From the NCBI RefSeq assembly GCF_025200925.1, contig NZ_CP104174.1, forward strand, positions 5,084,001 through 5,148,000: DNA of 64,000 nt, read 5' to 3'. The stretch is from Bradyrhizobium sp. CB1015. GTDB taxonomy: Bacteria > Pseudomonadota > Alphaproteobacteria > Rhizobiales > Xanthobacteraceae. The position numbers were made by a program, and so were the translations under genes. Shown piece after piece: positions 19,811 to 29,368 of the stretch (positions are counted from its first letter, which is position 1; each line of letters begins with the position of its first letter). The notes under the pieces were generated by a model. That model was not told the origin of the DNA and did no database searches. It was given only the letters and a program-made list of their open reading frames with translations.

Positions 19811-20203
19811 TCAGTGCTTGATCTCCGGCGGCAGCTTGCCGCCATTGGCGGCGAGCTTGGACATCACCTGCTTGTGCAGCCAGACGTTCATGCTCGCCGA
19901 GTCGTTCATGTCGCCGCTGTAGCCCAGCTCCTTGGCGAGATCCTTGCGCGCAGCGAGACTGGAATCGATGTCGAGCGCCTTCATGAGGTCGACGATGGAG
20001 GTACGCCATTCCAGCTTCTCGCCCTTGTGCGCGGCTGCCGCCTTATCGACGATCGCCGCCACGTCGACCGCGGCCATGGGCGCGGCGGCTGGCGCCGTTG
20101 CGGTCCCTGCGGGCGCACTGCTCGGCGCTGTGCCACCGGCGGGCGCAGCGGAAGCCGGCTGGCCACCGAAGATCGCGCTCATGATTTTCCCGAAAATGCT
20201 CAT
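19811..20203 (-). CDS. DUF3597 domain protein
   Basis: Predicted 130 residues. The N-terminal MSIFGKIMSAIFG is amphipathic, followed by an Ala/Pro/Gly linker (about 15-50), then the DUF3597 domain with LEWRTSIVDLMKALDIDSS, split at WRTSIVDL/LDIDSS, and AKELGYSGDMNDSASMN. This last part looks like a LysM/peptidoglycan-associated fold in some annotations, but function is not established. ATG 20203 with GGGGAG upstream. Confidence 0.85.
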   Translation of the reverse strand: MSIFGKIMSAIFGGQPASAAPAGGTAPSSAPAGTATAPAAAPMAAVDVAAIVDKAAAAHKGEKLEWRTSIVDLMKALDIDSSLAARKDLAKELGYSGDMNDSASMNVWLHKQVMSKLAANGGKLPPEIKH

Positions 20204-20538
20204 ATCTGCTCCCCGAAAAGGATCCGTTGGAAGGGCCTGAGTGGCACACTTATAGACCAAGTTACTGCGTAGCGCCCGCGAAGTTCCGCGAACCAGAGCG
20301 CAGCATCAGCTTATCTGCGGCGAAATGACGACAGAATGACGCCGCATTGGCTGCGCCGCGGCATCGAATTTCAACCGAGCGTGAGGGACAGGACTCGGAC
20401 TTGGGAGTATGCTTGCTTTTCAGCTCGCGATGCCATCCGGAATTCGCGTCTGGTCGGGATCGCGGGATTTCAAGAGAATGGGCGGCCGCTTGCGCCGTTT
20501 GCCGGCGCCGGACGCAGCCGCTTGGCAAGGGAGCGACC
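20204..20538. other. Divergent upstream region, DUF3597 and DUF2189 genes
   Basis: 335 bases that carry both promoters. No gene or strong repeat is seen. Confidence 0.35.
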
Positions 20539-21447
20539 ATGGCCACACTCTACCAGGGCAATGTCCCCACGATGGCCCAGCCCACGGACGCGGCTGGACC
20601 GGTGATCCGAACCATTCGATTGTCCGATCTACACGACGCGCTCAGGCGCGGCTGGGAGGATTTCAAGGCCGTCCCGAGCCACGCCATCATCCTCTGCGTG
20701 ATCTACCCGGTGCTCGGCATCATGCTCGCCCGCGTGGTGATGGGCTATTCGGTGCTGCCGCTGCTGTTTCCGCTGGCCGCGGGCTTCGCGCTGATCGGGC
20801 CCTTCGCCGCGCTCGGGCTCTACGCGCTTTCCAGCCGGCGCGAGCGATATGAACCGGCCAGCGCCTGGGATGCCATGGAGGTGCTGCGCTCGCCTTCATT
20901 CGGTGCAATGCTCGGCCTCGGCACGTTGCTGCTCGCCCTGTTCGTCACCTGGGTGGCGACCGCACAGGCGATCTATGTCGCGGCGTTCGGCTACGAGGGC
21001 GTCACCGGATTCTCGGATTTCATCAAGCGCGTGCTGACGACGCAGCAAGGCTGGTGGCTGATCGTGGTTGGCTGCGGCACCGGATTCCTGTTCGCGCTCG
21101 CCGCACTCTGTCTCAGCGCCGTGTCGTTCCCCTTGATGCTGGACCGCCATGCCGGTGCGTTCGAGGCGATGAGCACCTCGTTGCGCGTGGTCGCGAGAAA
21201 TCCGGTGCCGATGGCGGCCTGGGGCCTGATCGTGGCGGTGTTGCTCGCGCTCGGCACGATCCCGGCCTTCCTCGGCCTCGCCGTTGTGGTCCCCCTGCTC
21301 GGGCACGCCACGTGGCACCTTTACCGCAAGGTGATCGTGTCCGATCCGGGCGCACGCCCTGTGCCGCCTCCGCCGCATCGGCCGCGCAAGCCGGCCGCCG
21401 ACTTCCCGGCTAACCTCTTCCCGTGGCGGAATCGGACGGACCTCTGA
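20539..21447 (+). CDS. DUF2189 integral membrane protein
   Basis: Predicted 302-residue inner membrane protein. After a soluble N-terminus with IRTIRLSDLHDALRRGWEDF, split at RLSDL, come about six hydrophobic helices, for example AIILCVIYPVLGIMLARVV and LGTLLLALFVTWVATAQ, and a proline-rich cytoplasmic tail. ATG 20539 has AAGGGAG upstream. Family function is unknown. A 12-bp perfect terminator follows. Confidence 0.85.
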   Translation: MATLYQGNVPTMAQPTDAAGPVIRTIRLSDLHDALRRGWEDFKAVPSHAIILCVIYPVLGIMLARVVMGYSVLPLLFPLAAGFALIGPFAALGLYALSSRRERYEPASAWDAMEVLRSPSFGAMLGLGTLLLALFVTWVATAQAIYVAAFGYEGVTGFSDFIKRVLTTQQGWWLIVVGCGTGFLFALAALCLSAVSFPLMLDRHAGAFEAMSTSLRVVARNPVPMAAWGLIVAVLLALGTIPAFLGLAVVVPLLGHATWHLYRKVIVSDPGARPVPPPPHRPRKPAADFPANLFPWRNRTDL

Positions 21448-21458
21448 CAATCTCGTGA

Positions 21459-21493
21459 CGTGCGGCCCTGCCCGATTCGGACAGGGCCGCACG
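21459..21493 (+). terminator. Terminator after the DUF2189 gene
   Basis: CGTGCGGCCCTG and CAGGGCCGCACG pair perfectly over 12 bases with an 11-base loop; downstream is CCTTGCTTTGG. Confidence 0.7.
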
Positions 21494-21566
21494 CCTTGCT
21501 TTGGCCGCGGTTACGGCCGAGATTATGCTGCCGGTCAGATCAATTCACGGAAATCCATTTCATCTG

Positions 21567-22391
21567 ATGACTCCGACGATTTCTCGTCTTGCTCTCGCAG
21601 CCTTCGCCGTCTCCGCGTCCCTTCTCTCAGTCCAGCCAGCGCCCGCCGCGGTTGCTTGCGGCTCAGGCAATTTCGACGCCTGGCTGGCTGATTTCAAAAC
21701 CGACGCTGCGGCGAAAGGCATCTCGCAGCAGGCTATCACCGCCGGGCTTGCCGGAGTGACGCTCGATCAGAGCGTGCTCAACCGCGACCGCTCGCAAAAG
21801 GTCTTCACCCAGACCTTCGAGGAGTTCTCCGGCCGCATGGTGCCGCCGCGCCTGCAGCGCGGCTCCAACATGATGAAGCAGTACGGCTCGGTGCTGTCGC
21901 GCATCGAGCAGGCCTATGGCGTGCCCGGTGAGGTCTTGGTCGCGATCTGGGGTCTGGAGACCGATTTCGGCGTCAACACCGGCAAGTTCGCAACGATCCG
22001 CTCGCTTGCAACGCTCGCTTACGATTGCCGTCGCTCCGAGCAGTTTCGCGCCGAGCTGTTGGATGCGCTCCGGATCGTCCAGCGCGGCGATCTTGCGCCT
22101 GCCGATATGAAAGGCGCCTGGGCCGGCGAGCTCGGCCAGACCCAGTTCATGCCGTCATCCTGGATGAAATATGCCGTCGACTTCGACGGCAACGGCAAGC
22201 GCGATCTCCTGCACAACGCACCCGACGTGCTCGCCTCCACCGCCAATTATCTGGCCGGCTATGGCTGGCAGCGCGGCAAGGATTGGCAGCCGGGCAGTCC
22301 GAATTTTGCCGTGCTCCAGCAATGGAACAAGAGCGAGGTCTACTCCAAGACCGTGGCCTATTTTGCCGCCCAGCTCGCACGCGCTCCCTAA
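21567..22391 (+). CDS. Lytic murein transglycosylase (MltB-like)
   Basis: Predicted 274-residue periplasmic enzyme that cleaves peptidoglycan between MurNAc and GlcNAc. A signal peptide (about 1-28, through QPAPAAVA) precedes the catalytic domain. The catalytic glutamate is in AIWGLETDFGVNTG; GELGQTQFMPSSWM and NYLAGYGWQRG are conserved MltB signatures. No peptidoglycan-binding domain is attached. ATG 21567 gives the best signal peptide; upstream in-frame starts exist. The downstream GGGCCG/CGGCCC hairpin at about 22414-22438 is a weak terminator candidate. Confidence 0.9.
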   Translation: MTPTISRLALAAFAVSASLLSVQPAPAAVACGSGNFDAWLADFKTDAAAKGISQQAITAGLAGVTLDQSVLNRDRSQKVFTQTFEEFSGRMVPPRLQRGSNMMKQYGSVLSRIEQAYGVPGEVLVAIWGLETDFGVNTGKFATIRSLATLAYDCRRSEQFRAELLDALRIVQRGDLAPADMKGAWAGELGQTQFMPSSWMKYAVDFDGNGKRDLLHNAPDVLASTANYLAGYGWQRGKDWQPGSPNFAVLQQWNKSEVYSKTVAYFAAQLARAP

Positions 22392-22452
22392 ATTAACACG
22401 CGACAAAGCCTATGGGCCGATCGCACGGCGACCGGCCCTCGCTTGAGTGCGT

Positions 22453-22716
22453 TTACTTGCCCATCGTGGCGAGCATCGCCTTGTTCAGATGCGCGCCGCA
22501 CGCACCCATTTTGCCGTTGAGCAGGGAATCCTGAGCCGCAGCGATCTCCTTCTGCGCGACAAACTTGCTGTCACCGTCCGCCATGTTTTCGATCGCGGTC
22601 TCCGTTTTCTCCAGATTGGCCCCGCTGCAGCCGCCCATGGCGTGCTTGGCGGCTTGGGCCGGCGCGACGGCGAATGCAACAGCGGCGACTGCAATAACCC
22701 CGAGTAACTTCGTCAT
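22453..22716 (-). CDS. Small exported hypothetical protein
   Basis: Predicted 87 residues. Signal peptide MTKLLGVIAVAAVAFAVAPAQA, then a 65-residue mature helical part with two cysteines (GGCSG and GACGAHLNKAM) and an ENMADGDSKFVAQKEIAAAQ core. ATG 22716 follows AAGGAAAG. Related small periplasmic proteins occur across Bradyrhizobium; function is unknown. Confidence 0.75.
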   Translation of the reverse strand: MTKLLGVIAVAAVAFAVAPAQAAKHAMGGCSGANLEKTETAIENMADGDSKFVAQKEIAAAQDSLLNGKMGACGAHLNKAMLATMGK

Positions 22717-23360
22717 GATGTTACTTTCCTTCTTCTCTTGTTCTTGGGCCAGAACCGGCGACATTGCCGGAATCTGCGACATGACTTTCCCCCGATTGCG
22801 GCAACTTGCCGCAATAAATTCCCCGCGAGAACTGCGTGATGCTGCGCGCTGCGCAGAGCCGCATGCCAAATTTCTGACTTTCATTACAACTTCGTAATGG
22901 GGACCTAACGCATCGCATGTGTACACGGCACGAAAAGGGGCAACGGAGCAGGCTCGGAATCAAGGGCGACCCAATTCGGCGAGCAGCGGCCGCCCAATAT
23001 ATGAATATAAGTCCATATCTAGGTGGAACGTTTCATGCGATTCGCGCATGCGAGACTTGGGCCTAGAGGCTAACCCATCCTTTGCAGATCGCCGGAACGC
23101 AGCTTATTTCGATCCTCCGTCAGCACGGCAGATTCTACCATAAGCCCGTGATTTCCCGGACATTTGCTGCAGAAAGCGATCACTGCCGCCCAGCTCTTGG
23201 GCGAGAGTGCCAAGAGGTTAATCGTGCCTTACCGGTGCTATGCGCTGTTCGCTTAGCTGCATCGCAACATCGGAACTTTCGCACTGCACCACTCTCACCT
23301 ATATTCATTTCAACGATGAGGCTCAAAGCAAGAGCTGAATCGAACTACAGGAGACTAACA
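22717..23360. other. 644-base region without a recognised gene
   Basis: Divergent upstream region of the small exported protein and the DUF1127 gene. Lower GC than its neighbours in parts. Open frames run through it but lack ribosome sites and family signals. It could hold a small RNA, but no clear hairpin plus T tract was found. Confidence 0.35.
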
Positions 23361-23513
23361 ATGCTGCTCTCGCTCATCCGCATGATCCAGGCCTTCCGGG
23401 ACTATCAGCGCAATGTTGCCGAGCTGTCCCAGCTCAGCGATCGCGAGCTGGCCGATATCGGCCTCGATCGCTCGGACATCCCGCGCGTTGCCGCCGGTCA
23501 GTACCAGGGCTGA
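23361..23513 (+). CDS. DUF1127 small protein
   Basis: Predicted 50 residues: an N-terminal amphipathic helix (LLSLIRMIQAFRDYQR) and the DUF1127 core LSDRELADIGLDRSDIPRV. Such short arginine-rich proteins are common in Rhizobiales and have been tied to phosphate, carbon and RNA-related regulation in other species. ATG 23361 has CAGGAGA upstream. A terminator at 23548 follows. Confidence 0.87.
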   Translation: MLLSLIRMIQAFRDYQRNVAELSQLSDRELADIGLDRSDIPRVAAGQYQG

Positions 23514-23547
23514 TATCGTTCAGCCCTTCACCGGAACGGACCGATAG

Positions 23548-23566
23548 CGCCCGCCTCGTGCGGGCG
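23548..23566 (+). terminator. Terminator after the DUF1127 gene
   Basis: CGCCCGC/GCGGGCG stem, CTCGT loop, then TTGTCGTTTCT. Confidence 0.75.
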
Positions 23567-23640
23567 TTGTCGTTTCTGATGGCAGAAAACTCGATCTCGG
23601 CGATTCCACTCTCCGCCGAAAAGCGCTACCTGTCCGCCCC

Positions 23641-25068
23641 ATGACAGGACCCCAATCCAACATCGTACACGTGATCGGCGCCGGCCTCGCCGGTTCCGAA
23701 GCTGCTTGGCAGGTGGCGAAATCCGGCGTGCCCGTGGTGCTGCACGAAATGCGGCCGACCCGCATGACCGAGGCGCACCGCACCGATGGGCTCGCCGAGC
23801 TCGTCTGCTCCAACTCGTTCCGCTCGGATGACGCCGCCAACAACGCTGTCGGCCTGCTGCATGCGGAAATGCGCCGCCTCGACTCGCTGATCATGCGCGC
23901 GGCCGATGCCAACCAGGTGCCCGCCGGCGGCGCGCTCGCAGTCGATCGCGACGGCTTCTCGGCGGCCGTGACCAAGGCCCTCAACGATCATCCCCTGATC
24001 GAGATCGCCCGTGGCGAGGTTTCAGGCCTGCCGCCGGCCGAGTGGAGCAACGTCATCGTCGCCACCGGCCCCCTCACCTCCGCGCCACTGGCTGACGCCA
24101 TCCGCGAGCTCACGGATGAGAACGCGCTCGCCTTCTTCGACGCTATCGCGCCGATCGTGCACCGCGAGTCCATCGATATGTCGGTGGCCTGGTTCCAATC
24201 GCGCTATGACAAGGTCGGCCCCGGCGGCAACGGCGCCGACTACATCAACTGCCCCATGACCAAGGAGCAGTATGACGGCTTTGTCGCCGCGCTGATCGCC
24301 GGCGAGAAGACCGAGTTCAAGGATTGGGAGACCAACACGCCCTATTTCGACGGCTGTCTGCCGATCGAGGTGATGGCGGAGCGCGGCCCCGAGACGCTGC
24401 GCCATGGCCCGATGAAGCCGGTCGGTCTCATCAACCCGCACGATCCCACGACCAAGGCCTACGCGATCGTGCAGCTGCGCCAGGACAACAAGCTCGGCAC
24501 GCTCTACAACATCGTCGGCTTCCAAACGAAGCTGAAATACGGCGAACAGCAACGAATCTTCCGCACCATTCCGGGGCTGGAGAACGCCGAATTCGCCCGC
24601 CTCGGCGGCCTGCATCGCAACACCTTCCTGAACTCGCCAAAGCTGCTCGACGGCCAGTTGCGCCTGCGTGCGCAGCCGCGGCTGCGCTTTGCTGGCCAGA
24701 TGACGGGTTGCGAAGGCTATGTGGAATCCGCCAGCGTCGGCTTGATCGCTGGTCTCTATGCAACCGCTGACGCGCGCGGCGGGACGCTCGTCAGTCCGCC
24801 GACTACGACCGCGCTGGGATCGCTGCTCGGCCACATCACCGGCGGCCATATCGAGACCATCGAGCCGGGCACCCGCTCGTTCCAGCCGATGAACATCAAT
24901 TTCGGCCTGTTCCCTCCGCTTGCGAGCGTGCCGACCAAGAAGCCCGACGGCACGCGGCTGCGCGGCAACGAGAAGACGGTTGCCAAGAAGCAGGCGCTGA
25001 GCGAACGGGCGCTCGCCGATCTCGATCGCTGGATCGCCGATCACCTGCGTATTGCCGCCGCCGCGTGA
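23641..25068 (+). CDS. trmFO: tRNA (uracil-54-C5) methyltransferase, folate/FAD-dependent
   Basis: Predicted 475-residue TrmFO, which makes ribothymidine at tRNA position 54 using methylenetetrahydrofolate and FADH2. The FAD-binding motif is [14 protein letters not shown] (residues 11-24). Family blocks include [30 protein letters not shown], split at EMRPTR and LVCSNSFRS, the [12 protein letters not shown] block with its conserved Cys, and [13 protein letters not shown] with the second catalytic Cys. ATG 23641. It likely shares a transcript with the kinase-like gene 7 bases downstream. Confidence 0.95.
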   Translation: MTGPQSNIVHVIGAGLAGSEAAWQVAKSGVPVVLHEMRPTRMTEAHRTDGLAELVCSNSFRSDDAANNAVGLLHAEMRRLDSLIMRAADANQVPAGGALAVDRDGFSAAVTKALNDHPLIEIARGEVSGLPPAEWSNVIVATGPLTSAPLADAIRELTDENALAFFDAIAPIVHRESIDMSVAWFQSRYDKVGPGGNGADYINCPMTKEQYDGFVAALIAGEKTEFKDWETNTPYFDGCLPIEVMAERGPETLRHGPMKPVGLINPHDPTTKAYAIVQLRQDNKLGTLYNIVGFQTKLKYGEQQRIFRTIPGLENAEFARLGGLHRNTFLNSPKLLDGQLRLRAQPRLRFAGQMTGCEGYVESASVGLIAGLYATADARGGTLVSPPTTTALGSLLGHITGGHIETIEPGTRSFQPMNINFGLFPPLASVPTKKPDGTRLRGNEKTVAKKQALSERALADLDRWIADHLRIAAAA

Positions 25069-25075
25069 GTTTGCG

Positions 25076-26170
25076 ATGAGCCTGCCCAAAGACGACGCCG
25101 CAGAGCTGTCGGCGCACTGGACCGAAGGCGTGCTGCTCAAGCGCGACGTGTTCTCGACCGTCGAGCGCGGCCGCTTCCGCAGCCAGAGCGGCGAGATCGA
25201 TGCGGTACTGCGCCGGCTCGACGAGGTGCCATGGTGGTCGTTCCTGCTGGCGCGCCACCTGTTCGCCCGCGAGAAGCAGGCCCTGGTGCACGCCAAAGGC
25301 CTCGACGTCGGTCCCGAGCTGCTATGGGCCGGGCGCCGCGCTCTGGTGCGCGGCTTCGTCGACGGCGTCGCGCTGCATCTGGCAAAGCCCCATGGCAATC
25401 CCGCCTACTTCCGCTCGGCCAAAGCCGCACTGCGCCGGCTGCGCCGCGCCGGCATCTGCCACAATGATCTCGCCAAGGAGCAGAACTGGCTGGTCGGCCG
25501 CGACGGCCGCGCCTATGTGACCGATTTTCAGCTCGCCGCGTGCTTCAAGCGCCGCGGCCGACTCTATCGCATCCTCGCCTACGAAGACCTCCGGCACCTG
25601 CTCAAGCACAAGCGTTCCTACGCGCCGGAAGCGTTGACGCCGCGCGAGCGAAAGATCCTGGCGAGGAAGTCGTTCGCCGCGAGCCTGTGGCTCGCTACCG
25701 GCAAGAAGGTCTATCGCGCCATCACCCGCGGCCTGTTCAATTTCACCGACCGCGAGGGCGGCGGTCGCCGGCTCGTCAACGATGCGCCGGTGCTGGCCGA
25801 GCTGATCCGCCGCAATCCCGCCGTGCGCGACGCCGCCATCGTCGCCTTTGCCGACCGCCGCTCCGGCGTCGGGCTTTATGCCTTCGTCGAAGCCGATCAG
25901 GCCGCGCTCGAAGGCCAGCTCCGCAGCGAGCTTGCCGCCGCCAAGGGACCGAAGCCGCCCGAGCACATCCAGGTCGTGCACGCCCTGCCACGCAACACCA
26001 GCGGCAAGCCGCGCACCGAGGTCTTGCAGCTTGTCGCCATGAACCAGCTCGACCTGATCGAGCCGATGATGAAGAACGAGCAGGACCGCGCCTTCCTCAA
26101 GGACATCCTGGAGCAGCGCAAGAACCTGCGCGACCGCTTCAATTTCGAGGCGAAGCTCCCAACGAGCTAA
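25076..26170 (+). CDS. Kinase-like protein fused to an ANL C-terminal-like domain
   Basis: Predicted 364 residues in two parts. Residues 1-215 look like a RIO/lipopolysaccharide-kinase fold: catalytic loop ICHNDLAKEQNWLV (Asp131, Asn137) and metal site VTDFQLA (Asp150); the glycine-rich loop is not obvious. Residues 240-335 resemble the C-terminal domain of acyl-CoA synthetases: NPAVRDAAIVAFADRRSG, then HIQVVHALPRNTSGKPRTE, with Lys311 in the position of the ANL catalytic lysine. Annotated relatives are usually called serine/threonine kinase. It starts 7 bases after trmFO. Substrate unknown. Confidence 0.75.
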   Translation: MSLPKDDAAELSAHWTEGVLLKRDVFSTVERGRFRSQSGEIDAVLRRLDEVPWWSFLLARHLFAREKQALVHAKGLDVGPELLWAGRRALVRGFVDGVALHLAKPHGNPAYFRSAKAALRRLRRAGICHNDLAKEQNWLVGRDGRAYVTDFQLAACFKRRGRLYRILAYEDLRHLLKHKRSYAPEALTPRERKILARKSFAASLWLATGKKVYRAITRGLFNFTDREGGGRRLVNDAPVLAELIRRNPAVRDAAIVAFADRRSGVGLYAFVEADQAALEGQLRSELAAAKGPKPPEHIQVVHALPRNTSGKPRTEVLQLVAMNQLDLIEPMMKNEQDRAFLKDILEQRKNLRDRFNFEAKLPTS

Positions 26171-26261
26171 GCGGAATCTGCGCCTTGAAGCCTCCACAAT
26201 GGCGATCGAGAAGCGCTTGGATCACGCAGGGTTGGCAGAGATCATGGGCGGTCGGGGGACG

Positions 26262-26819
26262 ATGATGCATTCTGTGGTTGGCGGGATGATTGCTGGCCTT
26301 GTGCTGCTGGCGGGCGCGCCCGCGCTGGCCGACTCACCGTCCGACCTGATCTCCAGCTTCCGTCTCAAGCATGGTGAGGCCCGCGTCGTCCGCGACGCCA
26401 CCCTCGATCGCATCGCCATGGATCAGGCCCGTGCGATGGCGGCGAAGGACGACCTCAGCCACGACGCACTCGGCCCGTTCAACCGCCGTGTCGCGCCGGC
26501 CGGTGCGGGCCGCGCCGCCGAGAACATCGCCTACGGCTACGACAATTTCGAGAAGACGCTGGGCCAGTGGATCGACTCCTCGGGGCACCGCAAGAACCTC
26601 TTGCTGCACAACGCCTCCCGCGTCGGCATTGCCAGCGCCAAGAATGCGAGCGGCAAGCGCACCTATTGGGCCATGGTCATCGCCGGCGATTACGAGCCGA
26701 AGGGCAAAGGCAAGAAAAAGGACAAGGAGCCCGTCGTTGCCGTGAAGCGCGAGGTCGCTCCAGCCAGCAAGCCGAAGTCCAGCAATTGTCACGTCAAGCT
26801 GCTGGGCCTCTGCATCTGA
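26262..26819 (+). CDS. CAP (SCP/PR-1)-domain protein, exported
   Basis: Predicted 185-residue exported protein. The signal peptide MMHSVVGGMIAGLVLLAGAP is followed by a CAP domain: FRLKHGEARVVRDATLDRIA, HDALGPFNRR, ENIAYGYDNFEKTLGQWIDS with SSGHRKNLL, and WAMVIAG. The C-terminal tail is Lys-rich and ends CHVKLLGLCI with two cysteines. ATG 26262 (or 26265) follows GGGGGA; an in-frame ATG at 26244 is an alternative. Bacterial CAP proteins are secreted, with unclear roles. Confidence 0.85.
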   Translation: MMHSVVGGMIAGLVLLAGAPALADSPSDLISSFRLKHGEARVVRDATLDRIAMDQARAMAAKDDLSHDALGPFNRRVAPAGAGRAAENIAYGYDNFEKTLGQWIDSSGHRKNLLLHNASRVGIASAKNASGKRTYWAMVIAGDYEPKGKGKKKDKEPVVAVKREVAPASKPKSSNCHVKLLGLCI

Positions 26820-26895
26820 GGCGGCCAGCCCATCTTGCTCGCGCGCGGCAACGCGCCTAATTCATGCACGAAATCGCAAGAAGCGGAGGGCGTGA

Positions 26896-28074
26896 GTGAT
26901 CGACCTCGACCGAATACGTGCCGACACGCCAGCCACCAGCCGGCTCGCCTATCTCCACAACGCCGGCGCGGCGCTGATGCCGACCTCCGTTGTCGCTGCA
27001 ATGAAGCAGCATATCGACCTCGAAAGCGAGATCGGAGGCTATGCCGCCGCTGACCGCGAAGCGCAGCGGCTCGACGCGGTCTATGGCTCGGTCGCGCGCC
27101 TGCTGAATGCCGCCCCCGACGAGATCGCGCTCGTGGAGAACGCGACGGTCGCCTGGCAGATGGCATTCTATTCGCTTCCGTTTCGCAAGGGCGACCGCAT
27201 CCTGACCGCCGAGGCGGAGTATGCCGCCAATTATGTTGCGTTTCTTCAGGTCGCGAAACGGACCGGCGCGACCATCGAGGTCGTGCCGAGCGATGCCACC
27301 GGCGAGCTCGACGTGCACGCGCTGGAGCGCATGATCGACCGACGCGTGAAGCTGATCGCCATCACCTGGGTTCCGACCAATGGCGGGCTGGTCAATCCAG
27401 CAGAGGCAGTCGGCAGAATCGCGCGGGCGCATGGCATTCCCTATCTGCTCGACGCCTGCCAGGCGGTCGGGCAGATGACGGTCGACGTCGAAGCCATCGG
27501 TTGCGACATGCTGTCGGCCACGGGCCGCAAATTCCTGCGCGGCCCGCGCGGCACCGGCTTTCTCTACGTCCGCCGCGCACTGCTGCAGCAGCTCGAGCCA
27601 CCGATGATCGACCATTTTGCAGCGCCCTGGGTCTCGCGCGATGAATATCGGCTCCGCGACGATGCCCGCCGTTTCGAGACATGGGAGAATAATTACGCGG
27701 CCCGGCTTGGGCTCGGCGCAGCTGTCGACTACGCCCTCGAGATCGGTCTCGCTCCGATCGAGCAACGCTGCCGCCTGCTCGCCGGCCGCCTGCGCAGCGG
27801 CCTTGCGGCCATTCGCGGCATCGCCATTCGCGACCTCGGACGTGCGCCGGGAGCGATCATCAGCTTCACCTTGGATGGATATGAGGCGGAGGCCGTTGTC
27901 AGCCGCGCCGCGACGGCGGGCATCACGATCGGCGCTTCAGACCCGTCGAGTACCCGCATCGATGCCGAGATCCGCGAGCTGCCGCCGCTCGTCCGGGCTT
28001 CCCCCCACTACTACAACACCCAAGCCGAGATCGACCGCCTGATCGACCACGTCGCGGATTTGGCGTCACATTAG
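26896..28074 (+). CDS. Class V aminotransferase (PLP-dependent, cysteine desulfurase-like fold)
   Basis: Predicted 392-residue PLP enzyme. Motifs: YLHNAGAALMP at the start, WVPTNGGLVNP, LLDACQAVGQM with the PLP Asp, and SATGRKFLRGPRGTGFLYV where the lysine binds PLP. The C-terminal HYYNTQAEIDRLI block is typical. It resembles the egtE/csd-like branch, but the usual desulfurase cysteine loop is not apparent, so an amino acid lyase or transaminase role is open. GTG 26896 has GGAGG upstream. Confidence 0.87.
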   Translation: MIDLDRIRADTPATSRLAYLHNAGAALMPTSVVAAMKQHIDLESEIGGYAAADREAQRLDAVYGSVARLLNAAPDEIALVENATVAWQMAFYSLPFRKGDRILTAEAEYAANYVAFLQVAKRTGATIEVVPSDATGELDVHALERMIDRRVKLIAITWVPTNGGLVNPAEAVGRIARAHGIPYLLDACQAVGQMTVDVEAIGCDMLSATGRKFLRGPRGTGFLYVRRALLQQLEPPMIDHFAAPWVSRDEYRLRDDARRFETWENNYAARLGLGAAVDYALEIGLAPIEQRCRLLAGRLRSGLAAIRGIAIRDLGRAPGAIISFTLDGYEAEAVVSRAATAGITIGASDPSSTRIDAEIRELPPLVRASPHYYNTQAEIDRLIDHVADLASH

Positions 28075-28081
28075 CGCGCGC

Positions 28082-29323
28082 TCAGGTGCAGCGTGCGCTC
28101 AGGCCGGATGCGCTGAGCCTGGCCATCACCTCGTCGAGATGGGCGGCATCGCGGGTCTCGATGACCAATTGCAGCAGCGTCGCCTTGGCCGGCAGGTCGG
28201 AGAAGGTCCGCTGGTGCGAGACCTCGATGATGTTCGCACCCGCCTCGGCCAGCAGCGCCGCTACCGCGGCGAGCTGTCCCGGCCTGTCGGGGATATCGAG
28301 CGACAATTGCGTCAGCCGCCCCTCGCGCGCCAGCTCGCGGGTGAGCACGGACGCGATCAGCCGCGTGTCGATGTTGCCGCCGCTCAGGACGAGGCCGACC
28401 TTCTCGCCGGCAAAACGCGACGGATCGGACATCAGGGCGGCGAGGCCGGCGGCGCCGGCGCCCTCGACCACGGTCTTCTCGATCGAGATCAGGGTCGCGA
28501 CCGCACGCTCGAGCTCGGCTTCGTTGACGAGCGCAATGTCGTCGACGAGGCGGCGGACGATTTCGGTGGTGATCTTGCCCGGTGATTTCACCGCGATGCC
28601 CTCGGCGAGCGTATCGCCGCGCGCCGGCAGATTGCCGTCGTGGATGGCGTTGTACATCGAGGGGTAGAGCCAGGCCTCGACGCCCAAAATCCGCAGCGAC
28701 GGCTTGATCGACTTCGCGGCAATGGCAATCCCGCTGATCAGACCGCCGCCGCCGATCGGGACGACCAGCGTGTCGAGCTCCGGGACCGCCTTCAGCATTT
28801 CCAGGCCGATCGTGCCCTGCCCGGCGATGACGAGCGGATCGTCGTAAGGATGGACGAAGATCATGCCGTGCGCTTCACCGTGGCTTCGCGCAAAGGCGGC
28901 GGCCTCTTCCAGCGTCGCGCCCGTGACCACCACCTCGGCGCCGTGATGCCTGGTGTTCTCGATCTTCACCATGGGCGTGCCGATCGGCATCACGATGGTG
29001 GCGGGAATGCCGAGCCGCTTGGCGTGGTAGGCGACACCCTGCGCATGGTTGCCCGCGGACATCGCGATCACGCCCCGCGCGCGCTCTTCCGGCGTCAGCG
29101 CGGTGAGCCGGTTGAGCGCGCCGCGCTCCTTGAATGACGAGGTGAACTGGAGGTTCTCGAATTTCAGCCAGATGTCGCAGCCGCAGATGCTGCTCAGCGT
29201 GCGGCTGTGGCTGCAGGGCGTCTCGACGACGGCGCCTTGAATGGTCTTGGCGGCGGAGTGAATGTCTTCCGGTGCGACCGGAAGGCCGCTGAGATCGGAC
29301 GAGCTTTGGGACATGTCAGCCAT
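28082..29323 (-). CDS. ilvA: Threonine ammonia-lyase with C-terminal ACT domain
   Basis: Predicted 413-residue PLP enzyme converting threonine to 2-oxobutanoate, the first step to isoleucine. The PLP lysine is in FTSSFKERGALNRL; SAGNHAQGVAYHA and GGGGLISGIA bind the phosphate. The C-terminal ACT domain (about 330-413, LSLDIPDRPGQLAAVAALL) suggests allosteric control. It is the short, one-ACT form rather than the long E. coli IlvA. Convergent with the aminotransferase gene, 7 bases between ends. Confidence 0.92.
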   Translation of the reverse strand: MADMSQSSSDLSGLPVAPEDIHSAAKTIQGAVVETPCSHSRTLSSICGCDIWLKFENLQFTSSFKERGALNRLTALTPEERARGVIAMSAGNHAQGVAYHAKRLGIPATIVMPIGTPMVKIENTRHHGAEVVVTGATLEEAAAFARSHGEAHGMIFVHPYDDPLVIAGQGTIGLEMLKAVPELDTLVVPIGGGGLISGIAIAAKSIKPSLRILGVEAWLYPSMYNAIHDGNLPARGDTLAEGIAVKSPGKITTEIVRRLVDDIALVNEAELERAVATLISIEKTVVEGAGAAGLAALMSDPSRFAGEKVGLVLSGGNIDTRLIASVLTRELAREGRLTQLSLDIPDRPGQLAAVAALLAEAGANIIEVSHQRTFSDLPAKATLLQLVIETRDAAHLDEVMARLSASGLSARCT

Positions 29324-29368
29324 AGGACAGCATAGAGCATTTGGCCGGGCCAGGCGATAAGCCGGCGT

